Part shown: positions 27,458 through 37,535 of the stretch, piece after piece
Layout: each line of letters begins with the position of its first letter
Position numbering within the stretch: the first letter of the stretch is position 1
From: a virus
Direction: 5' to 3' (one strand)
DNA: 41,110 bases
IMG/VR virus record: IMGVR_UViG_3300024336_000018
Coordinates: 1 to 41,110 of that record
Notes under the pieces: generated by a model
What the model saw: only the letters and a program-made list of their open reading frames with translations
Database searches by the model: none
What the model was told of the DNA's origin: nothing
Position numbers and translations under genes: made by a program

Positions 27458-29116
27458 CTAATAGTTATAAATAGGAGTAAAATATATTTCTGATCATAAG
27501 AATTCATAAAATCAAGCTCATGCTCCTGATTGAGTAATTTCTAGCTTAAGTTGTATATCTCTTCAAATATTAGACAAAAATGCTTCAAATTCAAATTCTG
27601 TTGTTGTTTTTACTAATGAATAAGCTCATCATTCTATACTTACGTATAACTTAAATGTAGTGTCTTTAGCACATGGCACAAATGACATTTTTACTCTTTG
27701 ATGGATTTTCTTAACTTTTTCATCTCCTAAATTTAATCTTCAGGTTTCAATAGTTACTGTTATATCATCATCTTCAACTCAATCCATAATTTGATACACA
27801 TTTCATCCTTGTCAGAATGTAGCTATTCATCCACAATCTTTAGCACAAGTCCATTCTCATGCAACAGGAGAGCCTGTTTGACTTGCTTCAGTATATTTAG
27901 CTGTAGCAAATACTGAATTTCCCATTTGGAAGCTTTTTTCTATATCATATATATATACAACACTCGTTATTCCTAGATAATATTTATCATTTGATACGAC
28001 TCCATGAGCTCTTGTTATAGTATTTGTATGAAACTCTAATCCATCTGATAGACTTAGTCATTCTTTAACACTACTATTATCTATAGCATTTAGCATTTCA
28101 ATTCATTCGTTTGATAAAAAGAATTGCATATTATTACCATTTGCAACACTTCATCATGAAACAGCTCCTTTGTGTGTAAATACATAATTTACAGAGAAGT
28201 TATCAGGACTATCTCAGGTAATATCAACTCTAGCAGTAGCAAAATATATTACAATTTTTCATTGTATATTTTTAATACAAGTTGGAGTACCTAGATTTTG
28301 TAATTTAATAAAATTATTCTTTGGGAAATAATCTCATATACCTAAATCAGAAAAGTAGACATAAGGGGTATCTCATTGAAGTCATACGTACCATAATCTA
28401 TTATGTTCTACTACTCATCTTAAAGGTAGTATTGATGTAGATGTTAGGTCTATAAATCAATTAACAGCATCATATTTATATAAATCTTGTTCTCATATAA
28501 TATACATAGCATTTGTAGATTCATATATCACATATGCTTCTGTAGTTGGTATTTTATCAAATTCTCAATATATATATATTCTATCTTCAGTATTTGAAGT
28601 AATTAATTTTGTTTCTCAATTTATAATGATATATTTTCAAATAAAATCATTAATTGTCATTCATCATATATTTGTAATATATCTTTTATCTCATGCACTT
28701 GCATTTCATGATGATCAAGTTCATGATTCAGCACTTCAGATAGACCTGAAAGGAATAATATCCCAATAGCTTCATACATTAGATATATTAGCAATTGTTC
28801 ACGTATTAGTCCATGTACTTCATACTAATCTTTGAAAATCAGCATTTTTACATCTAAAATAGTTAGCACTTGATATTGAAATAGGATTAAATCAAATTCA
28901 ACTAACTAATCATGTAGTCTGATTTGTTCATAGTAGTTCTATTGTAGGTCTTTTTTTAAACCCCATTTTATCTGTATAATCTATATTCTCTGCTGTATAT
29001 AGACTATTTTTATTATTTCATATAAATGATTCATTTGAAATTAAACCAAGTTTGTAATTATCAACTAAAATTTTATTTCTTTTAACTCATTTAAAGTTTA
29101 TCTTTGCTTTAAACAT
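27458..29116 (-). CDS. tail hub/nozzle-like beta-propeller protein (552 aa)
   Basis: Beta-rich throughout, with repeated blade-like strings: 'HNRLWYVGLQGDTPYVYFSD', 'GKIVIYFATARVDITGD', 'GNNMQFFLSNEGIEML', 'NDKYYLGITSVVYIYDIEK'. This arrangement resembles propeller proteins of podovirus tail tubes or stoppers (P22 gp10/T7 gp12 type); the match is by pattern. It lies directly after the head-tail adaptor gene, consistent with a short-tailed virion. Confidence 0.6.
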
Positions 29117-29140
29117 TGTTCTAATTATTTATACAATAAA

Positions 29141-29698
29141 TTACTCTAACCAAAAGTTGTCAATAGTTTCTTGCATTTTTCATTCTGCATATTGTAATTC
29201 ATTTGAAACTTCTCCCCAATCTCTTTGATTTCTATGATATTCTACAAGAGAATAGTTTATAATATTTCTATCAAACTCTGCAGGTAAAACTGGTTCATCT
29301 AAGTCATCTACCATATCTGTTAATTTTTGAATATATTCTATATAAACAGGAAAGTTTGGTGTTTCTTCAAATATAATTTTATTAGCTCATGATACTCTTT
29401 GGAATCTATATTCATCTTCTATTGGATCTATTTCTGAATATCTTCATGCAGACTTAAGATAAACTTTTACAGGTTGTAAATAATCTACTGGTAAAGTTCA
29501 TACTGAATCTATTAATGTTACTAATGTTTTTACTGTTTTTATAGATTGTTGCACACTTCTATCTTGTATAGCTTTTAAATATACTTCATTATATCCATCA
29601 TTTAATGCTTCTTTATTATCATCTCATCAAGCTATCCATTCTGGTCTTGTATCAAGATGTTTTTTCGCAAATTTAGTTTGTAGTTCTAAAAAATTCAT
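29141..29698 (-). CDS. head-tail adaptor protein (185 aa)
   Basis: A helical protein with 'NDGYNEVYLKAIQDRSVQQS', a beta part 'LPVDYLQPVKVYLKSAGRYS' and a C-terminal 'LPAEFDRNIINYSLVEYHRN', then 'ELQYAEGKMQETIDNF'. This order (LP.DF......L..Y) is typical of adaptor or connector proteins of podoviruses. It is probably transcribed from a promoter in the preceding 190-bp gap as well as by readthrough. Confidence 0.65.
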
Positions 29699-29755
29699 AA
29701 GATTTTAATTAAATATTATTTATATTAATATAATATAATTATAGTTTTTTGCAAT

Positions 29756-29779
29756 AAAAAAGCCACTTACAGAAGTGGC
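29756..29779 (-). terminator. intrinsic terminator inside the late operon (attenuator candidate)
   Basis: On the minus strand GCCACTT-CTGT-AAGTGGC (29762-29779) is followed by six T (29756-29761). It separates the cysteine-peptidase gene from the tail genes, so it would damp or regulate expression downstream. A 15-codon ORF ends inside its stem-loop. Confidence 0.85.
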
Positions 29780-29814
29780 AAAGGGGAATTAGCCCTAAGG
29801 TAGCTATTATTCAT
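29767..29814 (-). CDS. 15-residue leader peptide overlapping the terminator
   Basis: ATG at 29812-29814 gives MNNSYLRANSPLPLL, with its UAA in the loop and 3' arm of the terminator. A ribosome reaching the stop would cover the 5' arm and prevent termination. Just upstream are a start-stop AUG-UAA (29814-29819) and, at 29849-29857, a perfect Shine-Dalgarno AAGGAGGTG, the only strong one noticed in the genome. Translation is not proven. Confidence 0.3.
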   Translation of the reverse strand: MNNSYLRANSPLPLL

Positions 29815-29889
29815 TACATATAATCTCTATGGATTACACGAGATATAACACCTCCTTACTCGTTAAAGTAATTATAGTATACTATTTTT

Positions 29890-30570
29890 TTATGTTTTGA
29901 AAACTCTTAATTTACTTGCTCTTGATAATGCAATCTGATCTTCTTTTGGTAAATTTTCAATTACATCAATTTTTCATCCTGTTTGATACATTTTTAGGTA
30001 CTTCTCTAGTAGTTTATCTTTCATTACAAGCGTTCTAGCTGTTGGATAGTATAAACCCTTATCAACTGCTTTTCTAAGGTTCTCTAGGCTCATTTTAATA
30101 GGCTTTCAGGATACAGTTCATAGGCTATCAACTATTAAACCTTTAAAATAAGTATGATTATGTCAGTATTCTGCTCATTTTTGAAATTCATTTATTTCTT
30201 TTTCTGTGATAATTCCATCTTCTCTAGCTTTTCTATACCATAATCACGCATATAGTAATCATAATCAAAAGGCATTTCATTGATTATATAGGTCTTCAAA
30301 TTCTTTGCTATATATATTAACAGCTTTTACTGTAACAATTACTTTGGTTCTATTATATATAGCTTGTGAAAACCATTTATAAATTTTATTAAAATATGCT
30401 CCCCATGATTCATACCAAACTTTTTGTTCTTCTGCTTTTCTTAGAGTTGACTTTATAAATTCATTGTCAACTATGATCCCCCATTGTATTTGAATAATCA
30501 TATATAGAGTATATATACTACATCCATTTCTTGTAAATCTTTCTAGGCTTTGATTATAGAATTTTAACAT
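29890..30570 (-). CDS. putative papain-like cysteine peptidase (226 aa)
   Basis: 'FTRNGCSIYTLYMIIQIQWG' places a Cys after an Asn-Gly near residue 17; 'YGHNHTYFKGLIVDSLG' near 138-155 supplies a His and Asp. This Cys...His...Asp order with a following helical domain fits papain-like or C39-like folds, though the family is not certain. It lies between lysis-type membrane genes and tail genes, so it may be a tail-associated or lysis-related enzyme. Confidence 0.45.
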
Positions 30571-30581
30571 AATTATTTAGG

Positions 30582-30884
30582 TTACTTTTCCTCTACTAAA
30601 TGAGGATAAAATATAAATATACAAGCTAGGTTATATAGCATGTGTTCCCAAAAAGCATATTGCATTTCTCACGAAGCTAACATATCAAAGAACATTAATA
30701 AACTTAATGCTATCATAACTCATGTTATTCATAAGTGTTTATGTGAGTGTAGTTTATCATCATATATATAAATACCATTGTGCATTTCATGTACAAGTTT
30801 GTTTATATATCTACATCAAATAAAAACATTAGCGAATGTAATCATTCAAGTAAGAATTACTACTATTAATTCACAATCTTGCAT
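30582..30884 (-). CDS. membrane protein next to holin (100 aa)
   Basis: Three hydrophobic segments: 'LIVVILTGMITFANVFIG', 'ITGVMIALSLLMFFDML' and 'HMLYNLACIFIFY'. Many His residues occur in the middle loop. The ATG overlaps the holin stop as TAATG. A second holin, antiholin or membrane partner in lysis is plausible. Confidence 0.6.
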
Positions 30885-31189
30885 TATTTGGTATATTTAG
30901 AAAATAATTTAGGTCAGGCTTTTTCTATTAAAGGTAGTATTCAATGAGCTGAAAAACTACATATTCAGATTACTCAATCTCTAAAGGCTAATGTTTCAGG
31001 TAAGAAGTTTCATATTATTAGTGCTACCCAAAAAGCTAAAAACATAGTGATTCATAATTTAGCTGTTTTAAATTGTTCTCATTTATTGACTCAGTAAAAG
31101 TAATATGCCATTCAAGAAGCGAGTCAAATAAGTCAAGTGCTTATACTATTTTTTCATTCTATTACTAATTCTTTAATTACTTCTTTCAT
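30884..31189 (-). CDS. holin-like protein (101 aa)
   Basis: Three to four hydrophobic segments ('STGLIGLASGMAYYFYG', 'LGITMFLAFWVALIIGNF', 'VIGICSFSAHGILPLI') and a basic tail. Size and topology are those of a phage holin, and 'FSAHGILPLIEKAGPK' resembles the end of known holin families. Located in a small cassette of DUF1353, holin and membrane genes. The lysozyme-like ORF is elsewhere (11.5 kb). Confidence 0.65.
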
Positions 31190-31200
31190 TAAGAGTTTTG

Positions 31201-31584
31201 TTAAGTTTTATTCCGAATAACCCATCATCATATCCTAACTCATAAATAATATACAGTTCTTTTTAATATAAATACTTTACACAGTTTCATGATATTGTAA
31301 AACAAATCATCACAATCAACTCTTTCTTTTGTCTTAGTTTTGTATAGGTAATCATGGACTACAGCTCCTATAAGAGTGTCTGTAGACATTGGAGTACCTA
31401 TGATATAAAAACATCTAGGAACAGAAGCTCAGTCAAATATAAATCATTTAGGAATGTTTATAGTAGGTCATTCTCATTTGGTATATATATAATATGTAAA
31501 ATCTTCCCATAATACCCATTTGTTTTTTCAAATAGGCGATATTTTTAATCTTTCATATATTGATATTATTGCTTCTCTTTCCAT
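31201..31584 (-). CDS. DUF1353 protein (127 aa)
   Basis: 'INIPKGFIFDGASVPRCFYII' (about 42-62) and 'AVVHDYLYKTKTKERVDCDDLFYNIM' (about 75-100) are the two DUF1353 signatures: D.ASVPR and HDYLY...R..aD..F. The family occurs in phage tail/lysis regions; function unknown. UGA codes the conserved Gly of 'DGASVP'. It precedes the holin gene, as in many phages. Confidence 0.82.
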
Positions 31585-31590
31585 GATATT

Positions 31591-33030
31591 TTATAAATTA
31601 GCTTCTTCTATTTGAGGCTGTATAAGTATTTTATTTGTATCATTAGCTATTCATACTTTATTTTTGATAGTTCAAGCTGTTAGAGAAAGTAATCAAGCAG
31701 TATCTGATAAATAGTATACAGATCAAGGAGTTAATCATGTGACATTACCAGACAATCAACCAAATGCTACTCATACATTTGCTCACGCTAATACTGAAGC
31801 TTGTGCAAGTCCTACAAACCTAGCTGTTGCAGGCAATGTAGCAGAGGCTTTATATACCTTTGTTTTATCTTCGCTACCATCTATTAATTCAATAATAACA
31901 TTTTTATCATTTGTAGTAGTAATCCCCCAAACATTAGGATCTGTTCAAACATATCAATTTCATCCAGCATATAAACTTGTAGCTGTATTTGACCATATAC
32001 TATGATGAGTTCAATCTCTAGTTCAATTATTTGTAATTTTAATATAATAGGTTCAAGCAGTTAATAACTCATTACTAAAATTAAATGTTTGAAAAGTTCC
32101 CCAATTTACAGTTGATAATGAAGATGCAACTATTGTATTAGAAGCAGTAGCTACTAAAGTAATTCATAAATCACTATAAATTTCACAATTTAAGTTTCAA
32201 ACTGGACTGTTAACTTTTTTTAATCTAGCTTGTATACTTGCAATATTAGAATTATTTGTAACTGTAAAAGATTGGCATTGAAAAGCACCACCAGCAAGAG
32301 TCCATCATATTCTTTGAGTTTGACCTCAATCTTCATTAATTGAAATAATATCTTCTATCAAAGCTCAAAACCTTAAAACATCTCAAGCAGTTACATCTAC
32401 TCAAGCTACTAGGTCTGTATTTGTACTTGCAACATCTACTATTACTGCTCATGTTTGTCAATTTACACTTAATACTTGATCTGTATAATCTGATTTTATC
32501 CAATTTGAAGCATAAATAGTTGTTGATGCATTATCTAGAATAGCAATTATTCTATCATTAACATTAAAATCTATTCAGTCTACAGTTCATGCTACAGATA
32601 CAATATAACTATATCAAGCTTGTGCAGTTCATCATCCTGGGAATGTTCATACTGAGGCATCCCAAACTCCTTTTAAAACTACAGCACTATCTAGATTATT
32701 TACTTTAGTTTCTATATCATCTAGGTCTACTGCCTGAGTAACTGAGATAAATCATACTTTTGTTTTTTCTGCATCAACAAAAGCATTTGTATCTGCATTA
32801 GATTCGTATGATGTTTTAATGGCTCAAGCTGTAAAAGCTGAACTATTTAGTTTTAGATTTAATGCATCTTGTAAATCTGTTTGATTTGATAATGTTCATG
32901 TAAGACTACCCCAAGGTAATTGTACCAATGAGGCTAGTAGTCTTATAGCTATATCTCAGTTTGAATCTAGAACAAATTTTAACTTTTCTAAATCATCTCT
33001 ACTTAGATTTTCAAATTCTTCTTGTGTCAT
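31591..33030 (-). CDS. tail fibre-like structural protein (479 aa)
   Basis: Short N-terminal helix ('FENLSRDDLEKLKFVLDSNG') followed by long beta-rich, Thr/Asn/Gly-rich sequence, including repeats of 'T-D-L-x-D' type and 'NNLDSAVVLKGVWDASVGTF'. The region 'AGYSYIVSVAGTVDGIDFNV' resembles fibre repeats. A likely receptor-binding or baseplate-associated fibre. No catalytic motif is seen. Encoded upstream of DUF1353. Confidence 0.65.
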
Positions 33031-33041
33031 GATATTTTATA

Positions 33042-33218
33042 TTAATAAGTAGTAATTATTCTTACACTTCAAGAAGCTGTAAATTTTTTTGCTTCTAATT
33101 CATCTATATTTCATACTAAAACAGCAGAAGCAGGTCATACCCCCTCTGCTGTTTTTAATGCAACACTTCAACTTTCAAATTGAAATTTATTATATTCTTT
33201 ATCATCTCTAGTTGTCAT
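33042..33218 (-). CDS. hypothetical small protein (58 aa)
   Basis: 'DDKEYNKFQFESGSVALKTA' and 'VGPASAVLVGNIDELEAKKF' suggest a small beta structure. Several UGA-Gly codons. It lies 11 bp upstream of the fibre gene and could be a fibre partner or small virion component. Confidence 0.5.
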
Positions 33219-33224
33219 AATCTA

Positions 33225-34187
33225 TTATTTAGATAATAAATCTATAAGAGTTTCTTTTTTAGCATTTTGAGGAAGTTTTATATCTCTTGATTTAACTTCT
33301 TTAACTAAATCATTATAACTCATTTCAGAAAGTTCAACTGTATCTTTAGTTTCTTCAGGAGTATCCATTTCTTCAATTATTTCATCCAAAGCTTCTATTC
33401 ATACTGCAGGTTCTTCTTGTGCTTCTGTATCTGATATAAATGCTTCTAATTGTTCAATTGTAACATTAGAGTTTTCAGTAACATATCATTTAAACTCATT
33501 AAATAATGCATTTAATTTTTCTAATCTTTCAGTTGCTACTGCATTTGTAGTTTTTAGGCTATTCATTTCTGCAACTAAAGTTTGGTTAGTTTGAATTGAT
33601 TCTAATAGTTCTAATTCTTTATTTGAAACAGCTATTTTTTTATCATTGATTTCTTTTTCTATTTCTTTTAATGCTTCTGTTTTTTCAGCAACTTGAGTTT
33701 TTAATAGTTCTGCTTTATCGTTTTCAGCTTTAATTCTAGATTCTTGGAAGATTCATCTTTTAGTTTCTAGTTTAGCTTCATTTTGCATATTTTTAGCTTC
33801 ATCCAAAATAGCTGTATTTGAATTTTCTTTATTCATTAACTTAGATTCTCTTTTTTCAATTTCGATTAATCTAAGAGCATTTTGTTGAGTTTCATTTGCA
33901 ACTTTTTCTTCTTTTTTTCTTAATTCTTTATAATTTTTTTCATTATCTTCAGCAAATTGAGATAAAATACCTTCTTTTTCTTTTCTCAGTTCTTCGTTAT
34001 CAATTTTAGCTTGATCTAGTCTATCTACTTGGACAGTAATATCATTTTCAAGTCTTTTATTTGTAGAAACGAAATTCTTATTTAAAGCTTCTAATTCTTT
34101 ATTTTTCTTTTCGTTTTCTTTTAAAATAGCTTCAGTTTTCTTTAGAGCTATTCTCATTTCAACTAATTGTTCTATTTCAACACTCAT
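33225..34187 (-). CDS. coiled-coil protein with C-terminal SAP/HeH-like motif (320 aa)
   Basis: Almost the whole chain up to about residue 230 is continuous coiled coil (Glu/Lys/Leu heptads). The C-terminus 'MSYNDLVKEVKSRDIKLPQNAKKETLIDLLSK' (written here as three parts: SYNDLVKEVKS, RDIKLPQNAK, KETLIDLL) matches the HeH/SAP helix-extension-helix nucleic-acid-binding motif, often at the end of phage structural proteins. It may bind DNA or act as a tail or head filament. Only one UGA-Gly codon lies in the coil. Confidence 0.7.
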
Positions 34188-34194
34188 AATAATA

Positions 34195-34377
34195 TTATTT
34201 AGTAATTAAAGTATTTGTTTTAGTATAATCTTTATTAATCTTTTTACAATATTTTATATACGTCTTTGTAATTTCTATTAATTCTTTTTCGTGCTGTTTG
34301 CTTATCTTAATCTCATTTTTTCTATTATGTTCTTCTATTCTCTTAATACGCTCTTTGTTAGATATTCTTTTAGGCAT
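34195..34377 (-). CDS. small basic protein (60 aa)
   Basis: Lys/Arg/Ile-rich helical ORF ('MPKRISNKERIKRIEEHNRK', 'YIKYCKKINKDYTKTN'). It has no glycine at all, and starts 1 bp after the homing-endonuclease stop. It could bind nucleic acid. No family. Confidence 0.5.
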   Translation of the reverse strand: MPKRISNKERIKRIEEHNRKNEIKISKQHEKELIEITKTYIKYCKKINKDYTKTNTLITK

Positions 34378-34378
34378 T

Positions 34379-34912
34379 TTAGGTTTGGTTATATTTCCAT
34401 ATAAATCATCAAGTTGTTTTTCTTTTTCATCTACATACTTTAGATATTTCAGATGAATATATATTTAAATCCCTATAAACATTTGACATACTTTCCCAAG
34501 TCTTTATGAATTTTCAAGTTTTAGTATATTGGTCTACCTTTATACTACAATTACTTAATTTTCAAGTTTTTCATTTATTAGGTCATTTATATCATAAAAC
34601 ATCATATTTATGTCTTTCATTTTCACTTCTTGTTACCCATTCTAAGTTTTTTATCCTGTTATCTCATCTTACTCAGTTTTTATGATTACACTCTAATTTA
34701 GGAGTTTTTGCAAAATATTGTAAAACTAATCTATGTACTTTAAATTGTTTTATTTTATCTCATTTAGATAAGTTAACCTTAAGATATCATCATCTTTCTT
34801 CGCTAGCCACTAATATTTTAACCTTAGTATCTTTAAAACTTTTTACTTTTCCTAAATTACTTATTTGATACTTTCATTCGTATCAATCTATATCTTTCCA
34901 TATTTCTTGCAT
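34379..34912 (-). CDS. NUMOD4-HNH-NUMOD1 homing endonuclease (177 aa)
   Basis: The N-terminal NUMOD4 reads 'EIWKDIDGYEGKYQISNLGK'. The HNH_3 core has 'HRLVLQYFAKTP', 'CNHKNGVRGDNRIKNLEWVT'. NUMOD1 follows: 'VDQYTKTGKFIKTWESM' and 'SEISKVCRGKRKTTGGFIWK'. This is a full-length free-standing homing endonuclease of the kind phages carry between structural genes. UGA gives Gly at 'IDGYEGKY' and 'NGVRGDN'. It sits just after the major capsid gene, behind a structured leader. Confidence 0.9.
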
Positions 34913-34923
34913 AGTATTTCTAC

Positions 34924-34989
34924 TTAAACTAACACTTGAATAGGCTGTTCGCTAGTACCGAGTCAAATGTTAGTTAAAATAGGCGAACA
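34924..34989 (-). promoter_or_regulatory. interleaved inverted repeats (possible pseudoknot leader) before the homing endonuclease
   Basis: On the minus strand TGTTCGC (34989-34983) pairs with GCGAACA (34952-34946). TTAACTAACATTTGA (34977-34963) pairs with TCAAGTGTTAGTTTAA (34939-34924; 15 pairs, one bulge, one G-U). The order is a-b-a'-b', as before the other HNH gene at 12.45 kb. It ends 12 nt before the ATG, so it could occlude initiation. Confidence 0.5.
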
Positions 34990-35047
34990 TTTAAACTAAG
35001 CAATTTGATTATATTTATATATAATTTAATAGCAACTATTTATTTTG

Positions 35048-35076
35048 AAAACTGCCTAGGGCTAGCTAGCTGTTTT
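35048..35076 (-). terminator. hairpin at the end of the major capsid gene
   Basis: On the minus strand AAAAC-A-GC-TAG pairs with CTA-G-GC-A-GTTTT, giving an imperfect stem that contains the capsid stop codon and ends in four T. It is probably a partial terminator or 3'-stabilising hairpin that would lower expression of the downstream homing endonuclease. Confidence 0.45.
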
Positions 35077-36279
35077 ATTGGTAAGCTTACCATTAGCTCT
35101 CGGATTTGTGCAGACCAAATTACCATAGAATTTCATTGTAGTTTGAAATGCAGGAATTCTAGCACCATTTGTATCATAAACGTTAGTCATGATAGAACCT
35201 GAACCATCAGCTAAATATTGAAGTTTATTCAATTCAGCTAGTGAGAATGTACTTGTATCTAATACAAATAATGTTCCAGCAGGACAGTCGTAATCAGAAA
35301 CCATAGGAATTGGTTGTGATCCAACTGAAACTTCTAGACCTTTAAATCATCCTTTTAGATCCACAGTATTCATGAATCTTTTTTGAGAAGCTAATAGGCT
35401 TGAGTATTTGTTTTGTAGAGTTACAGTAGTCATGATTAAATCAGGATCACCGAATTCTGCAACATCAGCAACTAAGTCTATGATTTGAGCTTCAGTTAAT
35501 ACTGCAGAAGTAGCATCAACGTAAGAATTTGTCCAATCATTAGTAGCTCTAACTATCCCTTGAAAACTTGAACCTGCGTCCACTGTTTCATTTGATACAA
35601 GATTACTAAGACCATCTAATTCTTCATATTGAGAATCTGTAGTATTGTAAGCACCTTTTGTGATAATTACATCGTTATCTGCAGTAGTAACAGCTCCTGT
35701 AAATGTAACAGAAGTAGCAGAGTTTATAGTAGCAACAGTAACTTCATCAGCAGTACCAGCTTCAATTTCAGCTGTAGTACCAACTTCAAGAACTTGTCCA
35801 ACTCTTAAGAATCTAGTAGAATCAACAGTTTGAGTAGCAGTAGCAACACCAGCTCCATCTATAAGAGTTAGAGTACCTTTACCATCTCAAAATAATTGTC
35901 TGTTTAAAGATTTTTTGAATTCCATCTCTAAATCTCTACCTAATTTTTTAACTAAACTTACTAACGAACCTGGTTTACCTTTTGCAGTTTGGATAGCAGA
36001 ATCCCATATAATATGAGAACCATAACCATACTTAGCAGAAACTACCATTTGTTGATCAGTAGATTTACCTGTAGTAATAGCACCTGTAGCACCTGTAAAA
36101 CCTACTCATGAGTGACCTGAAGTCAATGCAGTGATATAGATTTTATCGTTGTTAAATGTGACACCATCCATATTCTTTTTAAAGTATTTTAATAATACAG
36201 TTTTATTGAATAGTTGGTCTTGAATTGTTGGCAATATTAATTTTTCTAACAAAGCCGATATTTGAGCAATTGTGATCAT
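35062..36279 (-). CDS. major capsid protein (405 aa)
   Basis: Probably HK97-fold. 'GYGSHIIWDSAIQTAKGKPG' and 'LVKKLGRDLEMEFKKSLNRQLFGDGKG' are the expected N-terminal-arm and spine-helix elements; the C-terminal part is beta-rich. Codon choice is unlike the rest of the late operon: Gly is mainly GGT, only three UGA-Gly codons occur, and Ala/Thr are GCT/ACT, as expected for a very highly expressed gene. It follows the scaffold gene by 24 bp. Confidence 0.9.
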
Positions 36280-36303
36280 AATAAGATTATTATAAATATA
36301 AGA

Positions 36304-37122
36304 TTATGTTGTTTGCCCAATTGAATCTAAAATTTCTTTAGCAGATGCTTCAAAATCTTCATCCCCATTAGCGAAAGTCGGATTTCTTTTAGTAGGCTCA
36401 AAGTTGCCTTTGTTTCCTTTATCTACTTCAGTACCAGCTTTTTCATACTTTTTAGCATAAATTTCAGCTTGATACTTAAAATTATATAATTCAATTGGAT
36501 CTTTTGGTAGGAAGTTTTTTTCTTTTGAAAATTCTAACAATTCTTTAATATCGAATTTTGGTAATCAATCTTTTCAATCCATTTCAGCAGTTAATTCAGC
36601 AATTCTTTTAGAAAGACTTCATGTTTCTGCTTTATTAATAGTTTCTTGAAGTTCTTTTATCTGACTGTCTTTATCAGACATATCATCTTCCATATCTTCA
36701 AGTTTATCTTGTAATTTAGATAACTTAGTATCCATTCAAAGCTTTTGAAGGTTAGATTGTTCTTCTTTCTCATCATCTGACAAAGAGTTCACTCTATCTT
36801 CTTCAGTCTTAATTTTCTCTAATAATTTATCATATTTACTTTGGACTGCATTCTTTTTCTCAATTTCTTTATTAAGTCTAGAACGTGGAATTTTTAATTC
36901 ATCTTCCTTTGGAGTGTCTAGTTCTTTTCATGCTTCTTTTTTTACATCTTCTTTTGATGGTTCCTTAGCATTCGCACCTTTTACAGGTTCCTTAGTAGGT
37001 TCCTTTTCAGGATCTACGTTTGGCTCTTTTCACTCCAATTCGTTTAATATGTCTAATCATTTCTGATCCATATCAATAACTTCAGGTTCTGCTCCTGACT
37101 TTTCAGTATTTTCTTTTCCCAT
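36304..37122 (-). CDS. scaffolding protein (272 aa)
   Basis: Highly charged with a disordered Glu/Lys/Pro N-terminus (1-80), a central coiled coil (about 85-190) and a C-terminal part ending 'DFEASAKEILDSIGQTT'. Composition, size and position directly before the capsid gene are those of a capsid scaffold, which fills the procapsid and is then lost. No protease is encoded next to it. Confidence 0.82.
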
Positions 37123-37253
37123 TTGTTAGTAATGGTTAATGTTAAAACACTTTTTAATGAGGTTTAGCCCTCTATAATCTTATAGACTACTACTTAGGCA
37201 AGTTCTAACCAACCTGCCTAAACAGCAACCGACAAAATTGTTGCTATGCTATA
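37123..37253 (-). promoter_or_regulatory. multi-hairpin leader of the scaffold-capsid genes
   Basis: On the minus strand the 131-nt gap forms successive hairpins: AGCAAC/GTTGCT, TTAGGCA/TGCCTAA, CTATAA-GA-TTATAG and GAGG/CCTC, then an A/T-rich run to the scaffold ATG. It could hold the promoter plus a 5' stabilising or regulatory structure for the most abundant transcript. No promoter boxes stand out. Confidence 0.45.
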
Positions 37254-37454
37254 TTATTTATTTTTATTTTCAGGAACTTTTAATTCCTCTTTAGTATCTT
37301 TTGGTTTTTCTTCAGAAACTTTTCAAGGAAGCACATCTATACTTCACAAAATTTCTGTTACTAATGGATATGCTTTAGTTCATTGAGCCCTTAAAGCGAC
37401 ATCAGCTAATATTGACACTTTTTCTAGTCACTCTTTATCTACTACAATTTTCAT
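37254..37454 (-). CDS. hypothetical small protein (66 aa)
   Basis: 'MKIVVDKEGLEKVSILADVA', 'ALRAQGTKAYPLVTEILGSI', with a charged Lys/Glu tail. It lies between the 422-aa structural gene and the capsid leader. UGA-Gly is used four times. The helical N-terminal part resembles small phage chaperone or decoration proteins only vaguely. Confidence 0.5.
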
Positions 37455-37495
37455 AATTATATGGTTAGAAATATAAGTTGTATAAACATTGTATA

Positions 37496-37527
37496 CAATA
37501 GTTAATCTATTAAAAATTTAACTATTG
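37496..37527. repeat. 10-bp inverted repeat between structural genes
   Basis: CAATAGTTAA (37496-37505) and TTAACTATTG (37518-37527) form a perfect stem with a 12-nt loop, just downstream of the 422-aa gene's stop (minus strand). There is no T-run. It may be a processing or 3'-end stabilising hairpin, or a protein-binding site; the adjacent ATTGTATACAAT is also palindromic. Confidence 0.45.
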
Positions 37528-37535
37528 TCAAATTC

